Notes: generated from the sequence alone by a model not told the origin. Counted from the stretch's first letter, positions 10,612 through 22,634 are shown. The stretch is DNA of 64,000 bases from Hymenopus coronatus (GCA_030762935.1 CM060887.1:12454501-12518500), one strand, 5' to 3'. Program-made: numbers and translations.

Positions 10612-11245
10612 CTGTCCAACGTACATAGTGGATAGAGAAGGTATTGCATTCTACCCAAAAATTCGATACCGAGATTTCACCGGAAATGCATGCTTTGAGA
10701 CCCCCCAAATAAAACGAGCAATTTCAGAAATATGTAGGTTGTGAGTGTATGTGTGTGTCCCACCCCCATTTACCCCTTACATGACTTTTTTTAAGTTTTA
10801 ATTTTCTCAAAAATGACTAGCGATTATGATTATAATATAGTATATTAAAGATACTTACTTGACAATAAAATGTATATCTTGAATTTTCTGCGAATAGCGT
10901 CTGAAAACCTCTTTATTATGAATGAATTTTGCATAACTGGTAAACCGTAACAGATGGACAAAAATTTACTATACAAAAATGTAGATCTTTTTAAAACACA
11001 TAATTTATGTCATATACGTTGTTTTGTAGAGCTGACCGTTTCTGAGATATTCCTTGTTATTCGTTTCAGCTTTAAAATGCTTTTTTTTTTTTTTTTCTCA
11101 TAAGGGAGTTTGTCAACTCCTGGCCACACAGAAAAGAAGAAGGCATTTTAATGTCATAGCAACCAGTTTTTTAAAAGATTTGACTGTCGCTTTTGCTTTT
11201 CTGTTAGCTACTCCTTTATTTCCCTTCTATTTACAAGAAAGCCAC
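10612..11245 (+). repeat. Rep-1 copy, P-end to late S-half
   Basis: It starts inside the P-end palindrome (cgtacatagtggatagagaagg), includes 'acccaaaaattcgataccgagatttcaccgg', and stops at 'tatttacaagaaagccac' before the S-terminal TAGAGAAAGT. Confidence 0.82.
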
Positions 11246-11530
11246 AAGTTGAATTTCGCGATAAGGAATGTGCAGTGGATGTTCCCACACGAGCTCTTGG
11301 TTCCCTGACCTATCACACACGTCAGTGGGATTTCCATCGAGGAAGGCTGATCAATCTAGAATCGGTTGAATGCCGTCCAACCCTTACTTCCTATGACATC
11401 ATGTTGGGAATAGTTTCCTTCTGTGATCAAGTCACGCTGTCTGGCACCTTTACAGGATCCTGCATCTTCAACTGCTTTCATGTTAAACGAGCCACGGAAT
11501 AAGCAGCTAACATGGAAATTAGAAGAAACA
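11246..11530. other. Unassigned sequence
   Basis: Mixed-composition DNA between two Rep-1 copies. Overlapping 65-75 codon frames have no recognisable domain. Confidence 0.3.
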
Positions 11531-11531
11531 T

Positions 11532-12245
11532 TTACACGACTTTCTCTACCCACTATAATTTATTACCTTCTCTACTACATATAGTAAATAGGAGAAGTAT
11601 CGTATTCCATTCAAAAATGTTATTTGAGATTTCACTGGAAATGGAGTTTTATTTATAGACGCTCTTTACCTGCTGTGGTTTTCAGCGTCCCATTCTATAT
11701 TGGGCGGGAAAGACCGCTTAATTTTGCTCTGAGGCTTCTTTATCAGGTTTGAGGGTCTTTTACATGCCGTAAATTTACGACCCGGGACCAACGACTTTAC
11801 TTCCCTGCCGGAGGAAGCCATGTTAAGGATTTTTATGCCCGAAAAAAATCCATCGTCCAGGTTTGAACCCGCGACCTTGGTTATGGTAACCATTACACCT
11901 CGGAGGGTGACAGATTTCACAAGGTATGCGTTTTAAGACGTATGTGTCCGTAAACAGGATAAATCAGTTAAATACCAATTGATATTTAAACTCAGCATCT
12001 TCCAAGAAGATTTTCGACAAAGTCCCTCACCCCAAACTACCCTTTATATAAAAATGTTTTCGAAAATGTTGATTTTCCAAAAAAAGATTCTAACGATCTT
12101 GACCAAATATTTTCACGATAAATGAAATATACAGCTTGAATTGTCTAGCAATAGGCTCTGAAGACCTCTTCATTCTGGATGACTTTTGCATAACTGGTAA
12201 ACCGTAAGAGAACGACTAACACTAACAGCTCAAAAATGTAATTTT
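11532..12245 (+). repeat. Rep-1 copy, split by SINE-1
   Basis: The P-end region (cgactttctctaccc, then 'attccattcaaaaatg..gagatttcactgg') is separated from its continuation (11912 onward: 'ttttaagacgtatgtgtccg..', '.ccaagaagattttc') by SINE-1. It ends near 'gtaaaccgtaagag'. Confidence 0.8.
11643..11911 (-). mobile_element. SINE-1 inserted in Rep-1
   Basis: The 3' block (ttttatttatagacgctctttacctg) is on the left and the tRNA-like head (ttatggtaaccattacacctcggagg) on the right. AGATTTCAC is repeated on both sides (11627-11635, 11912-11920) and the similarity extends with mismatches to about 16 bp, consistent with an aged target duplication. Confidence 0.82.
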
Positions 12246-12775
12246 ACAGGCCATTTCACCATGTGAGTTCCAATTACATTCAAGCTGGCAGCTTGTCTAA
12301 AAGCTTCACATTAATATTTGCAGTTTCACCTGAGCTTTGCTGAAGACTAAAACACTAAAGGATAGCGACAGCACAGGTCTTCATTTATGGAATTACGGTG
12401 CAAAAAGTGATGTGTTTCTGAAAGGTGCGATACGGACTATTGGATGTTAAGTACACAATATGAAGCAACAATTAAACTATACATGTTTTCAGAATCTGGG
12501 CTGTGGTGACTATTGGGCGCCAAGTATCTGGAAATGGTCGCCAGGACAGAGTCGCGTTTGCGTACTGAAGCTATGCTGGCCATACCTTACTTTTAGCAGA
12601 TACTCATTCTTTTATTGATTTCTCTTGTTTATTACTATGCCTAACTGCTAAAGAATATTCGGAGTATGAGGGCGGTTCTATAAGTAAGTACCCGTGTTAG
12701 GAATGTAGACCTTCCTTTTTTTAAGAAATATACGCTTTCCCCAACGTTCTTGCATTTTAACCCCTCTAAAATAGA
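12246..12775. other. Unassigned sequence
   Basis: No recurrence or motif was seen. The sequence is AT-moderate and contains no long frame. Confidence 0.3.
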
Positions 12776-12778
12776 TTG

Positions 12779-13065
12779 TTAAGTTCTATAAAATTCGCCC
12801 GTCTCGACGATGACCTCATTTGATCTTAATTTGATTACGCGAAGAGGTTCGAGCGAGCATGGGAGCTGCGGCATCAATTCATGCAGTTTGTCAGCGACAA
12901 CTCCGGATGAATGTGCTGGTATGTTGTTAAACATCACTTTCTTCTTCTGCAACTTCTTATCGAATAGGGCCAATAACTCACTGTAGTATTGCCCAGTAAT
13001 CGGTTTTCCTTTTTCTAAGAATAGGATACATCTTTCTTATGCCCAAAAGGGACCGTCTTCTTTGG
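12779..13065 (-). pseudogene. Mariner transposase relic, internally deleted
   Basis: The minus-strand frame reads LEKGKPITGQYYSELLALF, then KKKVMFNN-IPAHSS and KLHEL, which match the central catalytic region of mariner transposases (family knowledge: '..LEKGKT.TG.YY..LL..' and 'HDNAPAH'). The usual HD of the second catalytic Asp is replaced by NN, so the core is dead. The PPYSPDLAPSD block with the third Asp is missing, and the frame jumps to SNEVIVETGEFY, the region that normally follows it. Upstream, FWA and then a stop correspond to the WDA..G motif. No terminal inverted repeats were found, so only an internal fragment survives. Confidence 0.75.
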
Positions 13066-13615
13066 AAGAGATACACGGGAAACACCCGATTGTGTTTATT
13101 TATTTGTATGTGTGTATTTTCATGTTTATTTTACGTCTATTGACTACAGACGTCTTATTGCGACAAACGTGCATAACAACAATACGTGATTCATATAATA
13201 TAAAAATTCTTGGTTACATTGAATATAATACAATGATAAATTACAAAAGAGTTGACAAATAAACTGTTCTTATATAAATGTAGGGTTACTATGATGGTGT
13301 TATCCATATTCGCTGATGATATCAGTTTAGAGTTGTTTTCCTTAAATGTCATTTGTGATTGGTGTTTTGATGAAGCATATGAGGCTTCTGGTCTTGCTGG
13401 GTTCTAAAAACAAGGAGTAGAAGTCTGTGAGAAGCTTGTGTAGCTCTCTGTGTTTGGAATAAGATGGACATTCTCTAAAATCTGCCTGACGGACTGTCTC
13501 GTATTACAGTCCGGCGGTTAATTCTTAATGAGTAGTTTTGTGTGAGTCCTATCCTTAGACGAAAAATTAAAATGTGTCCTTTTCTTTTGAGGAATGTGAT
13601 GGGATGTCGGACTCT
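13066..13615. other. Unassigned sequence
   Basis: AT-rich in the left half. No repeat family or domain was recognised. Confidence 0.3.
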
Positions 13616-13618
13616 GTG

Positions 13619-14430
13619 TTACTTTCTCTACACGTTCTGTGTAGGTAGTATATAGAGAAGGTATTGTATTGCACCCAAAAATTTGATAGCGGGATTTCAC
13701 CCCTGAATCCAAAAAGAGCATTTTTAGAAAAATGTCCGTGTGTGTGTGTGTGTCTGTGGGCAGCATAGCTCAAAAACTTAAAGACCGTTAAATACCAAAG
13801 TTTGTATTTAAGCTTGGTATCTTCCAAGGATGCGACACGAAGATTTTCAAGAAAATCCCCCCACCCCTAACTACCCTTTACATGGAGAAATTTTCGAAAA
13901 TTTTGATTTTCTTAAAATTGGCTCTAACGATTTTGATAAAAATACTACATATGAAAGCCATTTCTATCACAGATAAAATGTATATCTTGAATTTTCTGGG
14001 AATAGCTTCTAAAGACTGTTTATTCTGGATGAATTTTTGCTTAATTTGGCATAACTAGTAAACCATAAGAGATAGACAAAAACCTACAATACAAAAAGTG
14101 TAGTTCTTGCTAATTCACACAAGTTATGTCATATAAATTTTTTTACGTGGAGCTTACGTTTTCGAGGCATTCCTTGTTATTAGTTTCAATTGTGAAGTTC
14201 TTATACTTTTCTCAGACGAAAGTGTCCGTTTTTCTTTTATTCTACTCCTGCCAAGGAAAGAAGCGATTTGCAATGACAATCGCATAACGACAGCTTTTAA
14301 AACATTTGACTATCACTTTAGCCTAGTGTATTCCCTTAGTTGCATTCTACTTATAAGGGACTAAGTAATAATGTTTATCTCGATTAGCTTGGTGTTGAAA
14401 GAATAATTATCTTCCATTATTTTAAACATT
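13619..14430 (+). repeat. Rep-1 copy, near complete
   Basis: It starts ACTTTCTCTACACG with a degenerate palindrome, and has a (GT) tract at 13737-13755, 'aaggatgcgacacgaagattttcaag' and 'tcttgaattttctgggaatagc'. It ends in a worn S-half ('atgtttatctcgattagcttgg'). Confidence 0.87.
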
Positions 14431-14514
14431 TTCTATGTGGAATTCTCTGCAAGCCATTTACGACACCCTATGTTCAGTCCCTATGTTCCTGGTGATATCT
14501 TGGTGAGGGGTAGC

Positions 14515-14905
14515 AGTAGTTTTATCTGATACAGGGTCTTATAGCTTCTTTCGCTGCTTTATCTACGGCTTCGTTCCCTTTAATACTCTAATGTGATGGT
14601 ATCCACGGTAGAGCCACTTCTTTATTTCGTTGCAGAGTATGTGTATGTCTTCAATGAGTGGAAGAGATGGAGATGTGTTTTTCAGGGCCGCTAGCATACA
14701 ATTGGAATCGAAAAACACAATGAATTTGTTATCATTTGATTCGATAATGTATTCGAGGCCCTATTTCACAAGAAAATGTAGAATACAAGTGCCATAATGT
14801 GCGGTCAGGTTTTACAACAGCGCATCCACTTTCTTCGATCGTTGATATACATAGCATATCTTTCTTTCTTCTTTGATTAGGTCTAAGTTCACTTCTGGAA
14901 TATTG
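14515..14905 (-). mobile_element. Non-LTR retrotransposon RNase H fragment
   Basis: The minus strand encodes, with frameshifts, an RNase H domain. The start is ESGCAVVKP..LWHLYSTFS, the middle FIVFFDSNCMLAALKN matches the 'I.SDS..AL.AL' strand of LINE RNase H, and the end WIPSH then KGNEAVDKAAKEA matches the conserved 'W.PSH.GI.GNE.AD..AK.A' motif. The frames are broken by at least two stops and one shift. This is characteristic of the C-terminal part of ORF2 in Jockey/I/R1-like LINEs. Neither the reverse transcriptase nor the 3' end is recognisable next to it. Confidence 0.8.
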
Positions 14906-15780
14906 AGTTTCCAAGGAGGTCCTGCTTTTTTTTTTTCTTTCTGTATATTTGTCTACAGTATGGATGGAAAAATGAAATCTATTTCATTGCTTTATATTAT
15001 TATTATTATATTAAACCTTTGTTGTTTTACTGTTACTTGGTTTCCGCAGTATAACGAGGAATTAAAGTATCACGACGTAAAAAGTCCTTCGGATTTTGCT
15101 TACATATCTCCAAACACAGTTTCGAAATTGAAAGCCGCATCCGTTTGTTGTCCAATATGAGCAATCGGGCCGATAACTTTTTCATCTCCAACTTATCATG
15201 CAACATATTAATTGAACCTATGACCTCTGCCAGACTTTGTTTGACGATAAGCGAAAATCATATCGTGGTCTTCTTCAATGATTTTTCAGTAACTATCAGT
15301 TGACCTGACCATTAAAATAGGAGTTCATCCACGTTTAAAGTTATTGGACCAATATCTGTTGTCATAGTTGGCGAAAGGTAAACAACATTCAATTTCGGTT
15401 TTATGTCCGCGCAACTTTTCCTATTCAAAACTAAGAAGCGAATCACTGAACGATAGTTTAGTGAAAACACATTAAAATGCCTTCCAAATTCAAACTAACC
15501 CATGAACCAGCACCAAATTTGTTTTGGCAACATGTAGCAAATGACAGTAACACCAGTTTGAATGAGCAACATTATCTATTTTGAAACACGGGTACTAATT
15601 ATACCCCAGTCGTATTATGTTGCTAATAATACGCAACAACTGCTACTAATTACCAAAATAGGTAAGGGATAACATGTCTGTTTTTGTAGCATAAAATGCT
15701 AAAAGTTAACTTATAATTGGAGCCTTACAAAATATAATTACAGTTTTGAACCTCTGCCTGTGAAATCCCTTATAAGCTCC
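14906..15780. other. AT-rich unassigned sequence
   Basis: A 95-codon plus frame (14873-15160) has a hydrophobic stretch (ISLLYIIIIILNLCCF), but this arises from an ATT microsatellite and is not convincing. Nothing else was recognised. Confidence 0.3.
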
Positions 15781-15829
15781 ATCTATTGGAAAAGCGAGAA
15801 GGAGTTCACAAAAATTACGCTTTGGTGGA

Positions 15830-16190
15830 GGTTTTCTAGACGCGGCGAAGCAGGTGAAGGTTGTTTGCGTTTTTCCACCCGAAGGGTGAAAAATTCACAA
15901 GCGAGGTAGAAAGGAAATGGGAGAAAGAGAGAAAAAGAGGCCACGTAACGACCTTGTGCCGCAGCGCATGCGTGGGCAATAACAGACAGTGTTTGTCGTA
16001 TCCATGGTGACGCACCGCGCCGCGACGCTGGGGTTCGGGGCAAGAGGAGGAAATGCCAAGGATGGACACTGACCCGCGACCTCTCGAGTCTGCGCACAAC
16101 CCGGTGGCCTTGTGCCCCGCCTTGCCCCGCACTCCGAGCCATTCAATCCATGAGCTTCACAATACACCTCAAATTGATGCACAAGTTATC
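15830..16190. other. GC- and CpG-rich patch
   Basis: A locally GC-rich, CpG-containing stretch in AT-rich surroundings (gcaccgcgccgcgacgc, cccgcgacctctcg). Five overlapping frames on both strands reflect lack of stops in GC-rich DNA. No domain, and no B box strong enough for a SINE call. It could be a promoter-like island or a foreign repeat. Confidence 0.3.
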
Positions 16191-16244
16191 GATATACGCG
16201 TGGGCTCCCTTTGCCCTCCTGCACCTGCCCCCTGTATTTAACCA

Positions 16245-16440
16245 GATCTCTATAAGATTTTGGTTTACCATTTATACAAAATATTATAAAAATTCCTTCC
16301 GAATGAAGAGCCTGCACAGGCGATTAGCTGAAACTTCAAAGTATAGTTCTATTTGTAAAGTTACATATGGAATAGATGGGGATTTTGTATTTTGACCAAA
16401 ATCAATAGATCCATTTTTTTAAGGAAAAAATCGGCAAATT
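16245..16440 (-). repeat. Rep-1 middle fragment
   Basis: It contains 'ttccttccgaatgaagagcctgcacaggcgatta' and 'ttgaccaaaatcaatagatccattttt', the family's central boxes, without either end. Confidence 0.6.
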
Positions 16441-16724
16441 TTCTGAGGACAGCAGGTTGTTCAAGTCGTGCTTGGTTAGAAGGGAAGCTAATAGCCAATA
16501 CGTCTCTGGATGAAGATCATTGTACAATGTTTGCGATTGTATTCCAGCTGTCACGATAGGTTTCCCTCAATGATGCGGCGTATTGCATACTGCAGGCATA
16601 CTCTTGTAACTTGCTGTGCTTTGGGAGGCAACCAAGCTGGAACAACCTGAAGGGGAAGTTTCTGTTTGGAAATCTACCACCTTTGGAATCTTGTAATGAA
16701 AACTTTAATACCAATATAGGTATT

Positions 16725-16850
16725 TGTTCACAAACACGACCATGAGCTAAAAATGTTTTTCAGTAGAGGGGTTCCTAACTTTAGTTTATATCGAAATTTT
16801 GTAGTGGAATGCAATTATTTCTCTACTACTAGAAAGAAAACCCACTCTAC
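16725..16850 (-). repeat. Rep-1 P-end fragment
   Basis: Short piece 'gagctaaaaatg..' to 'gtggaatgcaattatttctctactac', strongly diverged. Confidence 0.5.
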
Positions 16851-16939
16851 CGTGGAATAGAATAACTTGGCTGATAAATTACGCACAATTCAAAACTGTC
16901 AATTGAATACCATTCAATAGATATTAGCTAATTATAAAC

Positions 16940-17190
16940 GGTAGTTTAGAGGCGGATTTTCAAGAAAACCTTCTCGCATCCTTGAAAGATGTTGAACTGA
17001 AATACCAAGTTTGATATTTATCCAACATTGAAAACATGCTGTCCACACACAAACGCCATGCGAAAAATCTCTTTTTGAATTCACGGCATCTCAAAAATCT
17101 GTATTTCTGGTGAAATCTGTGTAGAATTTTTGTGTGGAATGCAATATTTGCTCTACTTACTATGAGTAAATAGAGAAAATAAAAATGATA
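16940..17190 (-). repeat. Rep-1 P-half fragment
   Basis: It starts at 'ttttcaagaaaaccttctcgcatccttgaaag' and ends 'gagtaaatagagaaaataaaaatg'. The P-end inverted repeat is weakened (TAGAGAAAATA). Confidence 0.7.
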
Positions 17191-17264
17191 CCGTATGGAA
17201 AATTTCAATTACAAACAACAGATTATCTCTGACATGCCTGATGTCATAAAAAGCTATTTGAAGT

Positions 17265-17440
17265 GAATTACTTGTTTTAAAGAAATTTACATTTTTTGTC
17301 TCTGTGTTATGGTTTACATTATACAAAATGTCTTCAAATGGAGAGGACTTCACAGGCTATTTGTAGAAAGTCAAGATATACATTTTATGTGTTATATATC
17401 TTAGTATTTTAAACAAAATCGTTGGAAGCATTTATGGAAA
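17265..17440 (-). repeat. Rep-1 central fragment
   Basis: It contains the 'tttttgtctctgtgttatggttta' and 'gaggacttcacaggctatt' boxes. Both ends are missing, and it abuts another copy at 17443. Confidence 0.6.
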
Positions 17441-17442
17441 AT

Positions 17443-17788
17443 CTAACGTGTTCCATTCACATGACTCTCTATAACTCGGTAAAAAATTATTGGTGAAAAG
17501 CGTATTCGTCTAACTACTTAATGCTAAACGAGATAAACATTAGAAAAATGGTCTTATTACTTGTTTCCTTATAAGTAGAAGGGAATGCATTAGGGTAAAA
17601 CGATAGTCAAATCATTTAAAAGCTGTTTACTATGTGATTGAAATGCGTTTCTTTACATGGCCAAGAGTTGACAAATTCCCGAATGAAAAACCGAAACCAG
17701 AAACAAGGAATGTCTCGGAAATGGTCAACTCCACGAAAATTTTATGCATGGCATAAATTGTGTCTTTTAAAGAGATCTACATTGTTAT
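17443..17788 (-). repeat. Rep-1 S-half
   Basis: It starts 'acgtgttccattcacatgactctct' and stops after 'taaagagatctacatt', where an oppositely oriented copy begins. It forms one arm of an inverted arrangement with 17789-18646. Confidence 0.8.
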
Positions 17789-18646
17789 TTTTTGTCCACG
17801 TACTATGTATAGTGTATAGAGAAGGTATTGTATTCCAACCAAAAATTCGATACCGAGATTTCACCGGAAATACATATTTTGGGTCCCCCTTCCAAAAAGC
17901 ATTTTTGGAAAAAGGTCCGCGTGTGTGCGCGCGCGCGTGTGTGTGAGTGTGTATGTGGACAGCATAACTCAAAGACGAAAAGACCGTTAAAAACCAAACC
18001 TGGTATTTAAGTTTGGTATCTTCCAAGGATGCGACACGAAGATTTTCAAGAAAATCCCCACCCCAAACTACCCTTTACATGGAACTTTTTTCGAACATTT
18101 GGATTTTCTCAAAAATGGCTCTAACGATTTTGTTTGAAATCTCTTATATTTAATATATGTACATGCCAAATAAAATGTTCATCTTGAATTTTCTGGGAAT
18201 AGCCTCTGAGGAATACTTTATTCTGGATGAATTTTACGCAATTTTGCATAACTGCTAAACCGTAAGAGCTGCACAAAAACTTAAACTCAAATAATGTAGA
18301 GCAAGTTAAAATACACAATTTTGTTATATACTTTTTTTTTTTTTTTTTTTTTTTGTTGTTGTAGAGTTGATCGTTTTTTAGATACTGCTTGTTCTTGTTT
18401 CAGCTTTGAAAAACATATTTTTCTCACACAGAAATTTGTCAACTCCTGTCCATACAAACTTCAGTCACATAGCAACCAGCTTTTGACTATCATTTTAACC
18501 TATGGTACTCCCTTATTTCGCTTCTGCTCACTATTTCTCATAATTTTTTCTCCATTAGCATGAAGTAAATATAAGCGTAAGCTTTTTAATGATAATTTGT
18601 TGCAGAGATGTAGAGAAAGTCATGTGAATGGAACACATGAGATTTT
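17789..18646 (+). repeat. Rep-1 copy, complete
   Basis: P-end 'acgtactatgtatagtgtatagagaagg', GT/GC-mixed tract 17918-17955, the full set of internal boxes, S-end 'gatgtagagaaagtcatgtgaatggaacacatgagatttttt'. A good reference copy for the family. Confidence 0.9.
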
Positions 18647-18945
18647 TTGTGTAGTAAGTTTTTGTCTATCTCTTACTGTTTATCTTTTATGCAAAACAAG
18701 TGGTCTTCAGAGGCTATTCCCGTTCTAATTCAAGATATGCATTTTATGTGCCATGTAAATATGTTTAGTGTAGGTATTTTAATCAAAATCGTGAGCACCA
18801 TTTTTGAGTTATTGTGTACACACACGGACCTCTTTCTAAAAAAAATGCTAAATTAAAAAAAAAAAAAAAAAAAAAAAACTTGATATTGAATTTTTGAGTG
18901 GAGTGCAATATCTTCTCTATGTACTAAACAGACAAAGTAAAAATG
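18643..18945 (-). repeat. Rep-1 P-half, inverted against the previous copy
   Basis: It begins abruptly at 'ttttgtgtagtaagtttttgtctatc' and ends with 'cagacaaagtaaaaatg'. A poly-A run (18851-18878) replaces the region after the CA tract. Confidence 0.75.
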
Positions 18946-20255
18946 TGTAAATATCTATGATTTTCAATGTAAAAAGTGGTTTGGCGTTGGGTGTTTCTTA
19001 GTGTCACATCTTTGGAAGTACTCCCTTTTATACTAAGTTTAGTGCTTATGCAATATTTCGTGTTTAATTTTTTTTTTCACAAAAATAAACGCATTCATAA
19101 AAATGTCCGTTTTGGATGCAAATGTCTATATGTATTTGGGGTGATATGTAATTTTTAGAGCGTGGAGAGCCAACTTAGTGTAAGTAGAACTCTCAACCCC
19201 GACCTCCGGGTCAGACGTTTGTCAAGGAGCAGACAAACATCGAATCAGAGTGAAAAACCTGGAACGAGGGATCGACCTTAGCCAGGAAAGAGAGTGAGGA
19301 AGAAGATAAAAAGTAAAATGCGCGAAGTGAAGCAATTGGTGGAATGAATGGCGAGGAAAACCGTTGAAAATCCGTGCAGACACGCTTTGTTTCCTGGGAT
19401 TGTACCGTGGCAGCCTTGGTATGAGGCAACTTATCTAAATACTTAGCCACGATGCCGCAGAAAAACTCGAAAGAAACAAAAGTGGTATAAAACAATTTTG
19501 CTGATAAATTGCGCACCAACATGAAGGAAGCTGAAATGAATCTGATAATAGCTATTAGGGAAAACAAAAACGTTGCGAAATAGCTTTTCCTGAACAGTCG
19601 TTTAAATGTATGCATCGAAATGGTTTGTTGTCTGTAGGTATTAGAATGCAGAGAAATTTGAATTCCGCCAACAGCGCCCACTCTCCCGTGATTTTGCGTT
19701 TAACTCGGCGTATGTGCGGATATTTAAAAGCGATTTAACGTGTTGTATATTCATCAGCTACATCGTTGATTAAAATACGGCCGTATATATATTTTAATAC
19801 ATTGAAATTCTTGTGTATCGATGTGGGTGCTGCTCGCAACTATTAGCATAATTTTGCATGAGAAACGTTGAAACTGTTTACTGCGTCGTATTAATTAACG
19901 GCAATTTCAGTGATAATAGAAGTGTGGTGATTTACAAAAACCGTTATAAATAACCATGAAAGAACATAACGTTGTTTTCTGCTTCATTCGCTTTGTTGGC
20001 TTGTCGATTAAACTTCTTTGTACGAGGTTACAGCCTCTTTAAATTGTGAGAAAGGTATGTATCAGCTAATTGATCTGATAATGTTCAGGAGACAGCCACG
20101 TGACCACTGTCACATTGATGTTACAGACCGAACTGCATTTTTTAAAATGAAAAGGAAAGCATTATTTACAACTTTAATTCTTTCTGTAAATGGAGTTTAA
20201 AAAGTATTAACCGATGTGCAATTTTTGTTTCGTGAGGTTTTTATCTTGTTATTAT
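18946..20255. other. Mostly unassigned sequence
   Basis: Apart from a SINE-2-like 3' piece near 19250-19310, no family was recognised. The 156-codon minus frame at 19211-19681 is the longest non-Rep-1 frame of the window after the mariners. Its residues are rich in Phe, Ser and Leu with no domain, and its left part overlaps the SINE-like piece, so coding is doubtful. Confidence 0.3.
19250..19310 (-). mobile_element. SINE-2 3'-part relic
   Basis: Reverse complement reads 'ctggctaaggtcgatccctcgttccaggttttt', close to the 'ctggctacgggccgaccactcgttccaggttctt' region of the SINE-2 at 52204. The head is not recognised. Confidence 0.5.
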
Positions 20256-20257
20256 TT

Positions 20258-20882
20258 CTTGTATGAGAAAAGTTTAAGTATTTTAAAACTAAACTCAACA
20301 AGGAGTGTCTCGAAAACGGGCAACTCCACGAAAAAAAATGTATACGGCATAAATTATGTGTTTTATCGTGATCTGCATTTTTTGTAGTAAGTTTTTGTCT
20401 ATCTCTTACGGTTTACTGGTTATGCAAAATTCAATAAAAATCATGCAGAATAAAGAGGTGTTTAGAGTATATTCCCAGAAAATTCAAGATATACATTTTA
20501 TTTGCCATGTAAATATCTTAAATGTACGAGATTTTAATCAAAATCGTCAGAGCTATTTTTGAGAAAATAAAATTTTACGACATTTTTCCGTGTAAGGGTA
20601 GTTTGGGATGGGGGAATTTTCTTCAAAATCTTCGTGTCGCATCTTTGGAAGATACCAAACTTAAATACCAAGTTTGGTACCTAATGATCTTTCCGTTTTT
20701 GATCTATGCTGTCCACAGACACACATACACGCGCGCGCGGACCTTTTTCTGAAAATACTTTTTTTTATTCAGGGGGTGTTAAAGATGTACTTCCGGTGAA
20801 ATCTCAGTATGGAATTTTTGGGTGGAATACAAAACCTTCTCTATACACTATATACTTAGTACATGTAGAAAAAGTAAAAGGT
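20258..20882 (-). repeat. Rep-1 copy lacking the S-terminus
   Basis: It starts at 'gtatgagaaaagtttaagta' and ends 'agtacatgtagaaaaagtaaaagg'. The CA tract contains a CGCGCGCG run (20731-20739). Confidence 0.85.
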
Positions 20883-20884
20883 GC

Positions 20885-21780
20885 AACAAGTATACTGAAA
20901 TGAAAAGAAAAAACTGTAAACAAAATTATTTTAAGTGTAGGTTGAAACGCATATTAGTCGTATTTACAATTGAAATGTACATTACTTGCCAGCACATAAA
21001 ATATTACTAAGAATAAATGATCCCTAGAGGAAAAAGTAAAAAATTACATGTGATATAAAAGTACTAAATAGCAAAACCTTATATAAATTTTTTTGTTATG
21101 ATCTTAAAAGCTATCAATATCTGCAGTTGAATCTAAAGTTGTAACACACATTAACACAGTTTTTATTTTCTTTCATTCACAGAAGTGTTAGAAATACATT
21201 ATAGATCACTAAAATTAAACATATGTGTACAATTTATTATTACTCTATATTAATTTCATGAGGCAATGCCATTGATATTTACACTTTTGTATTCATTGTT
21301 ACCTTTGCTAGCATAACGTTAATTAAAACAATTTATATTATATTCTTATGTAACTTTATAACCATCCTGTAAAAACTGTATTAATGTTACAGTCGCGATA
21401 AGACACTTACGAGTCAAAGCGACAAAAAATAAATAAAATAAATGAAATGAAATGTTGATCATACGGGCTAGAGATCACTTGCGAGCTTCTCGTTACCAAC
21501 TCGCAGTTTAATTCTCTTGATCGGTAAATACTTGCGCAAATAGATTCGAGAAGTTGCACAAGCGTAAATAATTCACATTAGTGGAATAGATATCCACTTA
21601 ATGTAATCATGTCAGTGATAAACAAGGTTTTCGAAACCGTGTGGCCATTAGGTGTATTAGATGTGACGTTGATAGAATAATTCTAGTCTAATCAGTTGGA
21701 GAGAAGCAGTTCCTAATGCAGAACAAAACTCTGGTGCTTGATAAGGGCTCAGAAATGATTACAAACAACACTTGCAATAA
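20885..21780. other. AT-rich sequence with a retroelement-like 3' tail
   Basis: At 21380-21455 'gtaaaaactgtattaatgttacagtcgcgataagacacttacgagtcaaagcgac' leads into 'aaaataaataaaataaatgaaatgaaatg', a simple-repeat tail typical of a non-LTR element 3' end. The upstream 500 bp have no frame. The rest is unassigned. Confidence 0.35.
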
Positions 21781-21782
21781 AA

Positions 21783-22634
21783 TAAAAATCTGGTGTATTC
21801 CATTCCCTTGACTTTCTCTATATCTCTGTAACAAATTAGTGTTAAAAAGTTTATTTTTCTATCTATTTAATGATAATCGAGATAGACATTAGCAGAAATT
21901 ATCTGTATTATTTGGTTCCTTGTATCTAATGTCCTCTAGCTGTTTGGTAAACAAATCTTTTATTCAAAACATCAACCTGTTATCTACATCATGATAAACA
22001 TAAGCAGAAATAGTCTCCCTTAAGCACAAGGGAAGTAAGAAAATGCACAGTCTCGTCCTTTAAAAGCTATGTAAAACAATTGAGGTTCCTCAAGCAAAAG
22101 AGAATATCTCGAAAACCGTAAGTGTCTGTTTTAATGAGATCTACATATTTAGTGTAGTAAGTTTTTGTAAATCTCTTACGGTTTGCCGTAATGAAAAAGC
22201 CTTCAGAACTTATTCCCAGAAAATGCATATATACATTTCGTTTGTCATAAAAAATTTTTATATATAAGGTATGTTAATCAAAATCGTTAAAGCCATTTTT
22301 GAGAAAATCAAAATTTTAGAAAAATGTTCCATGTAAGGGGTAGTTTGGGGTGGGGGGGATATAATTGAAAATCTTCGTGTCGAAACCTTGGAGGAATATT
22401 AAACTTAATTACTAAGTTTGGTATTTAAAGGTCTTTTCGTTTTTGAGCTATGCTGCCCATAGACACACACGCGCACGCGCGCGGACCTTTCTCTACATTT
22501 ATTATTTTTTTTTTTTTTGATTCAGAGTTTTTCCAAAACATGTATTTCCGGTGAATCTCAGCATTGAATTTTTGGGTGCAATACAATACCTGCTCTATAC
22601 ACTATGTATATCGTTCGTGTAGAGTAAGTAAAAG
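21783..22634 (-). repeat. Rep-1 copy, full span with S-half rearrangement
   Basis: It starts 'aatctggtgtattccattcccttgac' and ends 'tagagtaagtaaaag'. The S-region box 'tctatttaatgataatcgag' recurs 100 bp later ('tatctacatcatgataaac'), indicating a short internal duplication. The CA tract includes alternating CG (22463-22482). Confidence 0.85.

Noticed and set aside
14873..15160. Small membrane protein frame
   Set aside because: Its hydrophobic segment comes from an ATT microsatellite, with no homologue or start context to support it.
19211..19681. 156-codon minus-strand frame
   Set aside because: No domain, odd Phe/Ser-rich composition and overlap with a SINE-2-like 3' piece; treated as chance.
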